A stretch of DNA of 64,000 nt, taken from JANQMX01 sp965247175. GTDB lineage: Bacteria > Pseudomonadota > Alphaproteobacteria > Kiloniellales > DSM-21159. The stretch covers positions 868,001-932,000 of the forward strand of contig OZ252006.1 in NCBI GenBank assembly GCA_965247175.1, written 5' to 3'. Shown in pieces: positions 41,760 to 50,192 of this stretch. Every line of letters starts with the position of its first letter. Within the stretch, counting starts at the first letter, position 1. The notes under the pieces were generated by a model. That model had not been told where the DNA came from and did not search any database. It saw only the letters and a program-made list of their open reading frames with translations. A program made the position numbers and the translations under genes.

Positions 41760-42500
41760 ATGACCTTCCGTCTTCTCCCCATGATGGTTCTCGTCGCCGC
41801 GCTGGCCCTTGGCCTGCGGGCCGAGGGTTTGTGGCGCGGTTTCTCCGCGATCGCCGAAGAGGCAAGCGGCGGCAGCGTCGATCAGCAGACTGCCGACGCG
41901 GCGGCGACCGAGGGCGAAGCGGCTGATGAGCGGCGCATACCGACCCCGGAAGAGATCGCCGGCATGATCGAGCGTGGCGAAATGGTGCAGGGCCGCGGCG
42001 AAAGCGGCGGCTACGCCGACGAGATGGAGAGCCTGCCCGGCGCGAGCGACGACACCGCCCCGCTGCCGGCCGATCCTTTCTCGCTTACCGACACGGAGAT
42101 CGAGTTGCTGCAGGCCCTGGCCAAGCGGCGAGAGACGATCGACTTGCGCGAACGCGAGGTCGAGAACCGGGAAGCGCTTCTGACGGCGGCGGAAACTCGC
42201 ATCGAGGAGAAGATCGCCTCTCTCGAAGAGCTTCAGAGCCGCATCGAGTCCTTGCTCGTTCAATACGACGAGCAGGAAGAGCGTCAGATCACCAGCCTGG
42301 TGAAGATCTACGAAGCGATGAAGCCGAAGGACGCGGCCCGCATCTTCGAGAAGCTCGACATGCCCGTCCTGCTCGATGTCGTTGAGCGGATGAAGGAGCG
42401 CAAGGCCTCGGCGGTGCTTGCGAAGATGGACCCGACCAAGGCGAAAAGCGTCACCCTGGAGCTGGCCCAGCGGCGCGACTTGCCAATGCCGCGGGAATAA
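41760..42500 (+). CDS. MotE-like motor chaperone (MgtE intracellular-domain fold)
   Basis: Protein of 246 aa with an N-terminal signal anchor (LLPMMVLVAALALGL), an acidic linker, a coiled coil (LLQALAKRRETIDLREREVEN to residue about 165) and a C-terminal helical domain VKIYEAMKPKDAARIFEKLDMPVLLDVVERMKERKASAVLAKMDPTKA that matches the MgtE N-domain/FliG-like fold. In rhizobia MotE stabilises MotC in the periplasm. It ends the fliL-fliM operon. Confidence 0.8.
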   Translation: MTFRLLPMMVLVAALALGLRAEGLWRGFSAIAEEASGGSVDQQTADAAATEGEAADERRIPTPEEIAGMIERGEMVQGRGESGGYADEMESLPGASDDTAPLPADPFSLTDTEIELLQALAKRRETIDLREREVENREALLTAAETRIEEKIASLEELQSRIESLLVQYDEQEERQITSLVKIYEAMKPKDAARIFEKLDMPVLLDVVERMKERKASAVLAKMDPTKAKSVTLELAQRRDLPMPRE

Positions 42501-42526
42501 CCCCCAACACTCTACGACATTTGATT

Positions 42527-42542
42527 TTACTCCCTTTTAACG
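42527..42542 (+). promoter_or_regulatory. Candidate CtrA box upstream of cheY
   Basis: TTTA-CTCCCTT-TTAAC has one mismatch to TTAA-N7-TTAAC, 80 bp before the cheY ATG. The same TTTA variant appears upstream of flgB. Confidence 0.5.
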
Positions 42543-42621
42543 GCGAAAGATTAGTCTTCACCTGCCTGAAGAAACCCAATGAAATCCGGCGATTGGGTGG
42601 AGGCAACGTAAGGAGAAAGCG

Positions 42622-43011
42622 ATGTCCGCCGTCGATATGAACATGCCCATTCTGATCGTCGATGATTACAAGACGATGCTGCGCATTATCCGTAATCTCT
42701 TGAAGCAGCTCGGCTTCAACAACGTCGATGAAGCAACCGACGGGGCCGCCGCGCTGGCAAAGCTCCGCGACAAGCAATACGATCTGGTGATCTCCGATTG
42801 GAACATGGAGCCCATGTCCGGTCTGCAGCTGCTCAAGGAAGTCCGCTCGGACAACAAGCTGAAAGCGCTGCCCTTCGTGATGATCACGGCCGAGAGCAAG
42901 AGCGAGAACGTGGTCGCCGCCAAGCAAGCCGGCGTGACCAACTACATCGTCAAGCCGTTCAACGCGGCGACGCTGAAGACCAAGCTGAACGCTGTCCTCG
43001 GCGCCTTCTAA
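42622..43011 (+). CDS. cheY: Chemotaxis response regulator CheY
   Basis: Single-domain receiver of 129 aa. The acidic pair is in ILIVDDYKTMLR; phosphorylation site Asp59 is in LVISDWNMEPMSG; the switch Thr/Ser is in VMITAESKSENV; Lys111 is in YIVKPFNAATLKTKL. It is close to CheY1/CheYII of Rhodospirillales. It starts after AAGGAG. CheY-P binds FliM. cheZ follows by 25 bp. Confidence 0.93.
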   Translation: MSAVDMNMPILIVDDYKTMLRIIRNLLKQLGFNNVDEATDGAAALAKLRDKQYDLVISDWNMEPMSGLQLLKEVRSDNKLKALPFVMITAESKSENVVAAKQAGVTNYIVKPFNAATLKTKLNAVLGAF

Positions 43012-43036
43012 GGCCCGTTTTCGAGCGGAGAAGGCA

Positions 43037-43708
43037 ATGACTGGAGATAAGGCCGACGCCTCGCTCCACGACAGCCTGGATCGCTTTCTCAGGCTTCATC
43101 CCGATCTGGACGGCGAGGCTCTGCTGAGTCTCGTCGAACAGGTGGTCGAGCAGCAGCCTCTGGCGAACGGTGGCCCTGGCGGGTCGCTGCAAAGCCTGGT
43201 CCAGCAAGATGCGCAAGATCTGGCGGACGTGATTCGCAGGGCCAGATCGGACATTGCCGCCCTCAATCCCTCGGCGATTACGGAAGAGCACTTGCCGGTT
43301 GCCGGTGAGGAGCTGGAAGCCATCGTCTCGGCGACCGAAACAGCGACCAACGAGATCATGGAGGCTGCGGAGGCGATCGAGGCCAGCCTCGAGGGCTGTC
43401 CGCCAGATGCGGCGGAGAGCATCTCCGACGCGGTCACGCGCATCTTCGAGGCTTGCAGTTTTCAGGACATCACCGGCCAGAGAATCTCGAAGGTGGTCGG
43501 TGCCCTGCAACAAGTCGAAGCCAAGGTCGGCAACATGCTGACGACGCTCGGCGGCCCCACGGGTGAACAGGGGCTGAGGCAAGAGGCTTCGGCTACCCAG
43601 GCTGCGAGCGAGGAAGAGCGCGAGCGTGCGCTGATGAACGGGCCGCAGTCGCCCGGGGAAGCGCCGAGTCAGGATGACATCGACGCGCTCTTCCAGAAAC
43701 TTGGATAG
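43037..43708 (+). CDS. cheZ: CheY-P phosphatase CheZ
   Basis: Protein of 223 aa. The catalytic helix reads FEACSFQDITGQRISKVV, with Asp144 and Gln148 at the positions of E. coli CheZ Asp143 and Gln147. The C-terminal tail QDDIDALFQKLG resembles the CheY-docking peptide of CheZ. The rest is helical (ALNPSAITEEHLPVAGEELEAIV). It follows cheY. CheZ is not universal in alphaproteobacteria but is found in this lineage. Confidence 0.88.
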   Translation: MTGDKADASLHDSLDRFLRLHPDLDGEALLSLVEQVVEQQPLANGGPGGSLQSLVQQDAQDLADVIRRARSDIAALNPSAITEEHLPVAGEELEAIVSATETATNEIMEAAEAIEASLEGCPPDAAESISDAVTRIFEACSFQDITGQRISKVVGALQQVEAKVGNMLTTLGGPTGEQGLRQEASATQAASEEERERALMNGPQSPGEAPSQDDIDALFQKLG

Positions 43709-44372
43709 ACAACCGCCCCAATCTTCCAACGCGAAGCCCTGCGGGCGCGGCGGCGATGCCAACATCATCGCGCTGCTCAGCTTGAAGCTGATGCTGCTTG
43801 CCTTCTTCCTGCTGCTGGTCTCCCTGTCCACGCTGCAAGAGCGGAAGGTCATGCTCGTCATCGAGAGCGTGAACGACGTCTTCGACGGCAAGATCAAGGC
43901 GACGCGCTCTTTTCCCGTTTTCGAATCAGCCCTGGAAGAGCTGGAGGGTGCGCATGATCCGCGACAGGAGATCGCGCGCCTGTTCGAGCAGTACCTGCCC
44001 GCGAGCCAGATCGAGCCGCTCGTTCAAGGGGACGAGCTGCGCATTGCGCTCGACCTGGAGCTCTTCTTTGCTGACGGCGAAAGCGTCTTTCGCGTTGGTC
44101 CCGGCCTGCTGGTCGATCGCTTGGCGACGCTGCTGAGGCGCAGCGCGGCGCTCGAAGGCACGCGGGTGATGGCGCAGCAGGGTTTGCCGGCCCCGGGCGA
44201 GCGGGAAGACAAGGACCTGGACCTGGCCGCGGACCGCTTGGCTGTCCTGGCCCATGCCTTCGTCAAGCGCGGCCTGCCGCTCGACCGGGTCTCGGCCGGA
44301 TTCAGCGACGTCCCGCCGGGCCGGCTCTGGATCGTCATCGAGAACATTTCCGGCAATGACCCGAGAGGCTGA
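43674..44372 (+). CDS. MotB-like protein without the proton-channel aspartate
   Basis: Protein of 232 aa overlapping cheZ by 35 bp. It has a short, Asn/Gly-rich N-terminus, a single TM near residues 31-52 (IIALLSLKLMLLAFFLLLVSLSTL) that lacks the Asp required for ion flow in MotB, and a periplasmic domain with OmpA-like helices (LVDRLATLLRRSAALEGTRVM and LAVLAHAFVKRGLPLDRVSAGFSDVPPG). It pairs with the Asp-containing protein downstream. It may be an accessory peptidoglycan anchor or half of a hetero-oligomeric stator. Confidence 0.8.
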   Translation: MTSTRSSRNLDRQPPQSSNAKPCGRGGDANIIALLSLKLMLLAFFLLLVSLSTLQERKVMLVIESVNDVFDGKIKATRSFPVFESALEELEGAHDPRQEIARLFEQYLPASQIEPLVQGDELRIALDLELFFADGESVFRVGPGLLVDRLATLLRRSAALEGTRVMAQQGLPAPGEREDKDLDLAADRLAVLAHAFVKRGLPLDRVSAGFSDVPPGRLWIVIENISGNDPRG

Positions 44373-44376
44373 TCAT

Positions 44377-45114
44377 ATGCGGCCAGGGAAGAAAGGTTCT
44401 GCCTCGACGCCGTCCGGCCTTGCAGGGTTCCAGGATGACCCGCTCGGACCGGGCCCGACACAAGTCACGAGGCCGCGTGGCGGCAGTAGCGCCTGGATGG
44501 TCACCTTCACCGACCTGGTGGCCTTGCTTCTGACCTTCTTCGTCATGGTCTTCGCCATGCGGGATGTGGAGGAAGACACCTGGCAGACCATCACCAACTC
44601 CTTCGTCACCGCGCTCGATACGATGGAGGAGGTCCAGGTAACGACGCCGCGTTTCGACATCGACATCGAGCGAGTCGCAAGGACCGAGGGCGAGGACCTG
44701 GACTATCTCTTCGCCGTGATTGAGAACCTTCTTGATCAGGAGAGTCTGACGGCTTCGGCCAGGCTTCAGCCTAGCCCCACGGGCGTTGCCATTCGCTCCC
44801 AGCGGGCAAGCCTGCTTGCCGAGGACGGAGAGGCCCTGTCGGAGCAAGGCCGGGCGCTGCTCTTCAACTTGGCTGGCGTACTGCGCAACCTGCCCAACGC
44901 TTTGGAGCTGATCGTCGAGGTGCCGGGACGCCCCGGTCTCGATCCCCGGGCGGACGCCTGGGCTGAAGCCTTGCGCATCGGCGGTCTACTCGCTGAGGGA
45001 CTGGCCGAGAGCGGCTATGGCGCGCGGGTCGATATCCGGGCGAACTGGGCCGAGCACAGCGACCCAGGCGAGGCCGAGGTCGATCTCCTGATTCTTCCGG
45101 ACGCGAGGAACTAG
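44377..45114 (+). CDS. motB: Flagellar motor protein MotB family (stator)
   Basis: About 245 aa. The TM near residues 41-61 carries the ion-binding Asp of MotB (MVTFTDLVALLLTFFVMVFAM). The C-terminal OmpA-like domain is recognisable but divergent (SQRASLLAEDGEALSEQGRALLFNLAGVLRNLP and the ADAWAEALRIGGLLAEGLAESGYG helix). The ATG at 44377 has a GAGAGG ribosome site; an in-frame ATG at 44356 overlaps the upstream gene. Likely partner of the MotA at 540-1373. Confidence 0.82.
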   Translation: MRPGKKGSASTPSGLAGFQDDPLGPGPTQVTRPRGGSSAWMVTFTDLVALLLTFFVMVFAMRDVEEDTWQTITNSFVTALDTMEEVQVTTPRFDIDIERVARTEGEDLDYLFAVIENLLDQESLTASARLQPSPTGVAIRSQRASLLAEDGEALSEQGRALLFNLAGVLRNLPNALELIVEVPGRPGLDPRADAWAEALRIGGLLAEGLAESGYGARVDIRANWAEHSDPGEAEVDLLILPDARN

Positions 45115-45116
45115 AC

Positions 45117-48100
45117 ATGCGCCGCAGCCTCATCAGGGCCGCTCTTTGCTTCTTTGCGCTGTTCCTCGCATGGACCAGCGGCGTGGCGCAGCCGGCAGCG
45201 GAAGAGCGCGTGACCGTGCGCGTGGGCAAGCATGATGGCTATGCCCGGCTGGTCTTCGACTGGGCAACGCCCACAAGCTATCGCGCGCGGGTCGAGGACG
45301 GGCGGCTCCTGCTCGAGTTCGACCGTCCGGCTGTCTTCGATCTTTCGCGACTGGGCGACCTGAGCGGCTATCTCGAACCGCCGCAATCCGAGTTGAGCGG
45401 AGAACGTCTGAGCATTGCGCTGCGCCAGGACTGGTCGCTGAAGCACTTCCCCCTCGAAGCGCGGGTGGTCATCGATCTGCTGGGTGAGGGCTTACCGGAG
45501 GAGGCGGCCGGCGAGGGCCAAGCGAAGACCACCGCAGTGGCTAAGCAAGAGGTTCAACCGGCGCCTGCGATCACCGAGGAGAAGGCGGACAAAGCCGCCG
45601 CGAAGATATCGGCTAAGCTGGCCAAGCAGGAGAAAGCCGAAGGCGCGGCAGGCGGTGCCGCGACGCAGGACGCCAGCGGAACAAATGAACCGCTTCAGCT
45701 CCTGGCGCCGGAACTTTTGAAAGCCGTTGAGAACCGTGAGGTTTCCGGCGAGTCTGTACCCGACGCACGATCCTCCACGACCTCGGAAGACGCAGATCCT
45801 GCCGAGCCATCGGAAACGGTGCAAGCGGCTGTCCCGCGCGGCGCCACACCGCAAATCCTGATCGACCGAATTCTCCGACAGGCGGGTGAGGTCAGCGAGG
45901 CTGGGCCCGCCGTGCTGACGATCGCGTTGATCGAAGAGGACGATCCTCAGTTCGCGACCGCGGGCCTGACGACGCCCTATTTCTCGCCGACACGCCTGCG
46001 CTTTGACTGGACGCAGGAGGTGCCGCTCGCCGCCTTCCAGAGAGGACAGGAGGTCTGGCTTGCGTTCGGTGCCGTAGCACCCGAGAACGCGGTCGAGCGG
46101 CTCAAGGCACTGGTTCCCGCGCTGGTTTCGGCGAAACGGCTCGACCCGCCGCAATCCACGGTCTTCCGTTTGGAGGTGCCACCGCTGATCGAAGCCCGGG
46201 TCACCGCCAGCGGCGACGATTGGCTGATCGACCTGCGGCATCAACCGAGACCTTTGGTGGCTGAGCTTGAGGCCAAGCCGGTCGGTCAAGGCACGAACAG
46301 CCAGCTTCAGGTCATGCTCGAAGATGCCGAAGCGCCTATCTTGCTGGACGACCTGGAGCGTGGCGGCCAGGTGGCGCTGGTGCCCTCTGCACAGCCGGGT
46401 CAGGCCATGGCGCAGCAGCGGCGCTTTCCCGGCGTTGCGCTGCTTCCCAGTTTGCAAGGGGTGGCACTGCAGCTCGACGACCCGGCCACTCGGGTGCGCA
46501 GCGGCGCCAACGGCGTGTCGATCCAACGGCCCGGCGGGCTGCTGTCTCTACCGGCGGGAGACCGCGCCGCGAGAAGGAGTTCGGCCGAGACGGAGCCGCC
46601 GCGGCGTCTCTTCGACCTGGCGGTCTGGCGCCGCGGCGCCGACGGCACCTTTGAGGCGGTCGAACGAGAACTCCAAAGCCGCATCGCTGCCAGTGATGAA
46701 GGCGCCCGTTTGGTGGCCCGCGTTGAGCTGGCCAAGTTCTATTTCTCGCATGGCTTCACCGATGAGGCGCTGGGCGTCCTGCAGCTCCTGGAGGATGAGC
46801 AGCAGCGGGCCATGCTAGACCCGGAACTGCTGCTGCTGACCGGTGCTGCTCATATCCTGCGGGGTGACCACGAGAAGGGTGCGCGGCTGCTCGGCCATCC
46901 GGCGTTGGCCGGCGAGGCCGAGGCGCGCCTTTGGGAAGGGCTGCTCGCGGCCGAGCGCGAGGACTGGCCTCTGGCCGCTTATCGCTTTGACGAAACCGAT
47001 AGTCTGATCGACGCCTATCTCCCGCCCGTCCGTACGCGGCTGTTTCTCAGGGCCGCCGAGGCCGCCGCCGCTGTGGGAGACCGTGGCAAGGCCATGCGTC
47101 TGATCACTTTCTCCGAAGAAGAAGAGCTCAGCGACCTCGAACAGGCAGAGCACGACTACGTGCTCGGGCGCATCCTGCTGGCCGATGGGGACGAGGAGGG
47201 TGCCGAGAAGCTGCTCGAACGGGTTGCCGGCGGGCGCCACGGCTACGCCTCGGTGAAAGCGCGGCTGGCGCTGGTCGACCTCGGTCTCGAGAACGAGAGC
47301 CTGAGCGTCGATGATGCCATCGCGCATCTCGAGCAGCTCCGTTTCGCATGGCGTGGCGATGCCTTCGAGTTCGCGCTGCTGCGCCGCATTGCCGATCTCA
47401 ACGAGAGCGTCGGCCGCTACCGCGAAACGCTCCGCGTCTTGCGCTCGGCCGCGGCGCACTTTCCCCACCTGCCGGAGCACGAAGCCATTGGTGAGCGTAT
47501 GAATGCGCTGTTCCGCGACCTCTTCATCGGCGGCCGGGCGAAGGAGTTGCCGCCGCTCGCGGCGCTGTCGCTCTACGAGGAGTTTCGCGAGCTCTCGCCG
47601 GCGGGCGAGGAGGGCAGCCGCCTGGTCGGGCATCTTGCCGATCGCCTTGTAGAGGTCGACCTGCTCGGGCGCGCGACGGAACTGCTTGAAGAGCAGATCA
47701 CCTTCCGCCTCTCCGGCCTGGAGAAGGCGCGCGTCGGTGCTCGCTTGGCCCTTATCTATCTCCTCGACCGGCGTCCGCGCGAGGCGCTCGCCGCGCTGGA
47801 GCGTAGCACGGCCGAGATTGAGCTACCGCTTGGCCTCGATCGTCAGCGGCGCTTCCTCGAAGCGCATGCCTTCCTGCAGCTCGATCGCGGATTCGAGTCT
47901 CTCGCGCTGATCGAGGACGACGCGAGCCCCGAGGCGGAGCGTCTGCGCATCGACATTCTCTGGGAGCTGCGCGAATGGGGTGCCGCCGCAGAGCTGATCG
48001 AGCGTAGCTTGCCGGAACCGACCGGCAGCGCGGCCCTGGACGAGACGACCAGCGGAAACGTCTTGAGCCTCGCCGTTGCCTTGACGTTGGGCAGCCAGCC

Positions 48101-48311
48101 GGACCGTTTGGCCAGGCTCCAGGACACCTGGGGCGAGGCCATGGCCCGCGGTCCCCATGCCGAAACCTTCGAGCTGCTGTCAGGAGATCTGACGGCGGAA
48201 GAGGTCGGTTCCGTTGCGCGCGAGCTCGCCAAGGTCAAGCAGGCTCAGGCTTTCATGAGCAACTATCGCGAGACCTTCGGCGCGCTCGGCGAGGGCGACG
48301 AAAGCCTGTAA
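45117..48311 (+). CDS. Large periplasmic TPR protein of the motor operon, unknown function
   Basis: Protein of 1,064 aa beginning 2 bp after motB. Signal peptide about 1-24 (RAALCFFALFLAWTSGVAQP); a beta-rich AMIN-like domain about 30-125 (RVGKHDGYARLVFDWATPTSYRARVEDG); a Lys/Glu/Ala-rich linker about 125-245; a second beta-rich part (about 245-400); then a long helical TPR-like solenoid from about 500 to the end (AKFYFSHGFTDEALGVLQLLEDEQ, LEKARVGARLALIYLLDRRPREAL). I do not recognise a named family. The position suggests a periplasmic scaffold for the stator, comparable in architecture to PflA of Campylobacter. Confidence 0.85.
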   Translation: MRRSLIRAALCFFALFLAWTSGVAQPAAEERVTVRVGKHDGYARLVFDWATPTSYRARVEDGRLLLEFDRPAVFDLSRLGDLSGYLEPPQSELSGERLSIALRQDWSLKHFPLEARVVIDLLGEGLPEEAAGEGQAKTTAVAKQEVQPAPAITEEKADKAAAKISAKLAKQEKAEGAAGGAATQDASGTNEPLQLLAPELLKAVENREVSGESVPDARSSTTSEDADPAEPSETVQAAVPRGATPQILIDRILRQAGEVSEAGPAVLTIALIEEDDPQFATAGLTTPYFSPTRLRFDWTQEVPLAAFQRGQEVWLAFGAVAPENAVERLKALVPALVSAKRLDPPQSTVFRLEVPPLIEARVTASGDDWLIDLRHQPRPLVAELEAKPVGQGTNSQLQVMLEDAEAPILLDDLERGGQVALVPSAQPGQAMAQQRRFPGVALLPSLQGVALQLDDPATRVRSGANGVSIQRPGGLLSLPAGDRAARRSSAETEPPRRLFDLAVWRRGADGTFEAVERELQSRIAASDEGARLVARVELAKFYFSHGFTDEALGVLQLLEDEQQRAMLDPELLLLTGAAHILRGDHEKGARLLGHPALAGEAEARLWEGLLAAEREDWPLAAYRFDETDSLIDAYLPPVRTRLFLRAAEAAAAVGDRGKAMRLITFSEEEELSDLEQAEHDYVLGRILLADGDEEGAEKLLERVAGGRHGYASVKARLALVDLGLENESLSVDDAIAHLEQLRFAWRGDAFEFALLRRIADLNESVGRYRETLRVLRSAAAHFPHLPEHEAIGERMNALFRDLFIGGRAKELPPLAALSLYEEFRELSPAGEEGSRLVGHLADRLVEVDLLGRATELLEEQITFRLSGLEKARVGARLALIYLLDRRPREALAALERSTAEIELPLGLDRQRRFLEAHAFLQLDRGFESLALIEDDASPEAERLRIDILWELREWGAAAELIERSLPEPTGSAALDETTSGNVLSLAVALTLGSQPDRLARLQDTWGEAMARGPHAETFELLSGDLTAEEVGSVARELAKVKQAQAFMSNYRETFGALGEGDESL

Positions 48312-48335
48312 GCCTTTGCCGCTTTTCGACTGCGC

Positions 48336-49076
48336 TCAGTTGCCGTAGCTCTGCACCAGCGAGCCGGCGATCAGGTACCAGCCGTCGACCAGCACGAAGA
48401 AGATCAGCTTGAAGGGCAGGGAGATGATGATCGGCGGCAGCATCAGCATGCCCATCGACATCAGAACCGAGGCGACCACCATATCGATCACCAAGAATGG
48501 CAGGAAGATCAGGAAGCCGATCTCAAAGGCGCGGCGCAGCTCGCTGATCATGAAGGCCGGGATCAGGGTCGAAAGCGACACGTCCTCCGGACCATTGACC
48601 TCGCCGGCGTTGGAGAGATCGAGGAAAAGCGCCAGGTCGTCCTCCCGCACCTCGTTGAGCATGAACTCGCGCAGCGGCACGCTGGCGCGCTCGAAGGCCT
48701 CCATCTCGTCGATCTCCTGATTGAACATCGGCTCCAGCGCCTCGTCGTAGATGCGCTCGATGGTCGGCGCCATGATGAAGGCGGTCAGGAAGAGGGCGAG
48801 GGAGATCAGGACCGAGTTGGGCGGCGTCTGCTGAATGCCGAGCGCGCTGCGCAGGAAGGACAAGACGACGATGATGCGGGTGAAGGAGGTGACCATCACC
48901 AGGATCGACGGGGCCAGGCTGAGCACCGTGACCAGGGCGATGATCTGAACCAGGGCCGTCGCTGTCGTGCCGCCTTCGCCGTTGAGATCAATGCTGAGGC
49001 TCTGCGCCAGCGCCACGGCGGGCAAGGCCAGCGCGACGACCGCAATGCCCAGCATGATGAGGAGGGAGCGTCTCAT
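48336..49076 (-). CDS. fliP: Flagellar export gate protein FliP
   Basis: Inner-membrane export-gate subunit of 246 aa with a signal peptide (ALPAVALAQSLSIDL) and four TM segments. The signatures are TSFTRIIVVLSFLRSALGIQQTPPNSVLISLALFLT and the C-terminal GFLIFLPFLVIDMVVASVLMSMGMLMLPPIIISLPFKL. It overlaps fliO by 4 bp. With FliQ and FliR it forms the export channel. Confidence 0.96.
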   Translation of the reverse strand: MRRSLLIMLGIAVVALALPAVALAQSLSIDLNGEGGTTATALVQIIALVTVLSLAPSILVMVTSFTRIIVVLSFLRSALGIQQTPPNSVLISLALFLTAFIMAPTIERIYDEALEPMFNQEIDEMEAFERASVPLREFMLNEVREDDLALFLDLSNAGEVNGPEDVSLSTLIPAFMISELRRAFEIGFLIFLPFLVIDMVVASVLMSMGMLMLPPIIISLPFKLIFFVLVDGWYLIAGSLVQSYGN

Positions 49077-49393
49077 GCCTGTCCCGTCTCTCGTTGGCTG
49101 GGCAGCTCAATGTATTCGCTCTCCGCAGTCTTGCTGCCGAGCTTGCCGAGTGAGAGTTCCGAGTTGGCGCCGAGCACCACGAGATGCTCGCTGCCGTCGC
49201 AGTCAAGGATCACGGCGCGCCGCTTGGCATCCAGAGCCAGGCTTTCCTTGACTTTGAGGCGCCGTTCCTTGCCCGGACGGCCGGCCATGCGATGCACCAC
49301 GCCGATGCGCCCCATCACCCAGGCGACGAGGTAGATCAGAGCGACGACCGCCAGCAGCGCAATCGCAAAGGTTACGTACGTGTTGAGGTCCAT
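49073..49393 (-). CDS. fliO: Flagellar export protein FliO
   Basis: Membrane protein of 106 aa with an N-terminal TM (TYVTFAIALLAVVALIYLVAWVMG) and a cytoplasmic SpoA-like part (LKVKESLALDAKRRAVILDCDGSEHLVVLGANSELSLG). It helps assemble FliP. Preceded by a small unknown gene and followed by fliP in a 4-bp overlap. Confidence 0.88.
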   Translation of the reverse strand: MDLNTYVTFAIALLAVVALIYLVAWVMGRIGVVHRMAGRPGKERRLKVKESLALDAKRRAVILDCDGSEHLVVLGANSELSLGKLGSKTAESEYIELPSQRETGQA

Positions 49394-49416
49394 CGGGCGT
49401 CCGGCTCTCGCGACCT

Positions 49417-49746
49417 CTAGCGCTTGCCGGCATTGGCATAGGCGGAGATGGCGCGACGTTGGCCCTGTGCAGACCGCAGCCCGTTCGCAACCTCCTCAAA
49501 CTGCTCTGCCAACTGGGCTCTGGCCGCTGCCATCTCGCAAATGGCATTGGTGATCAGTCGCCGCGTGTCCGCATCGCCATCTACGTTCTCGGCAAGGCAG
49601 GCGACGATGTCTTCCAGCTCCGTCACCACCGAATCCAGACCGGCGTCTTCCCCAGCCTCGAGCCGCCGGCATTCGCCGCGCAGCCGCGAGAGAGCCTTGT
49701 CCAGACGCGTGGGGAGATCGAGGTGCGGCGGGTTGTGAGAGCTCAT
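49417..49746 (-). CDS. Small helical protein of unknown function
   Basis: Protein of 109 aa: a Pro-rich N-terminus (SSHNPPHLDLPTRL), then helices (DKALSRLRGECRRLEAGEDAGLDSV and AICEMAAARAQLAEQFEEVANGLRSAQGQRR). It overlaps fhlB by 4 bp and precedes fliO, so it belongs to the csrA-fhlB-fliO-fliP transcription unit. Not recognised; a chaperone or export-gate accessory would fit. Confidence 0.65.
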   Translation of the reverse strand: MSSHNPPHLDLPTRLDKALSRLRGECRRLEAGEDAGLDSVVTELEDIVACLAENVDGDADTRRLITNAICEMAAARAQLAEQFEEVANGLRSAQGQRRAISAYANAGKR

Positions 49747-50075
49747 TCCTGGTCCGAAGGTTGCAGGGCGTTGGCGTTGAGGCGGTAGAGGTAGGTCAAG
49801 ATCTCTGCGACGGCCGAGAGGGCTTCGAGCGGGATGTCGCTGTCGACGTCCACCATGTCCAGCATCTGCACCAGCTCGGCATCGCTTCGGACCTTCACGC
49901 CCTCGCTGAAGGCGATATCGAGGATTTGCTCCGCTGTCGCGCCATGGCCCTTGGCGATGACCTTGGTGCCCTCGGCCCGCCCAGCGCTGCGCAGCGCAAT
50001 GGCAACCGGGTCGCCGCTGTCGAGAGCGTCAACCTCGGGCCTCTGCTCCGCTTCGGTCCGCTCGCCGTCACCCAT
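49743..50075 (-). CDS. FhlB, homologue of the FlhB cytoplasmic domain
   Basis: Protein of 110 aa resembling the C-terminal domain of FlhB (DPVAIALRSAGRAEGTKVIAKGHGATAEQILDIAFSEGVKV and PLEALSAVAEILTYLYRLN). It has no membrane segments and no NPTH autocleavage motif. FhlB/FlhX proteins can replace or modulate the FlhB cytoplasmic domain in export specificity. A full FlhB is present at 52902-53978. Confidence 0.82.
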   Translation of the reverse strand: MGDGERTEAEQRPEVDALDSGDPVAIALRSAGRAEGTKVIAKGHGATAEQILDIAFSEGVKVRSDAELVQMLDMVDVDSDIPLEALSAVAEILTYLYRLNANALQPSDQE

Positions 50076-50192
50076 GCCAAGCCATGCTCCGCACCCGTGT
50101 TTCGGAGTCAGGACGAGTCATCCGCCCTTTGCGAAAGGGTGAAGCGCTATGCTTAAGATTCGGTTGAAGAAAACCCCGCCGCGCGGGAGAGA

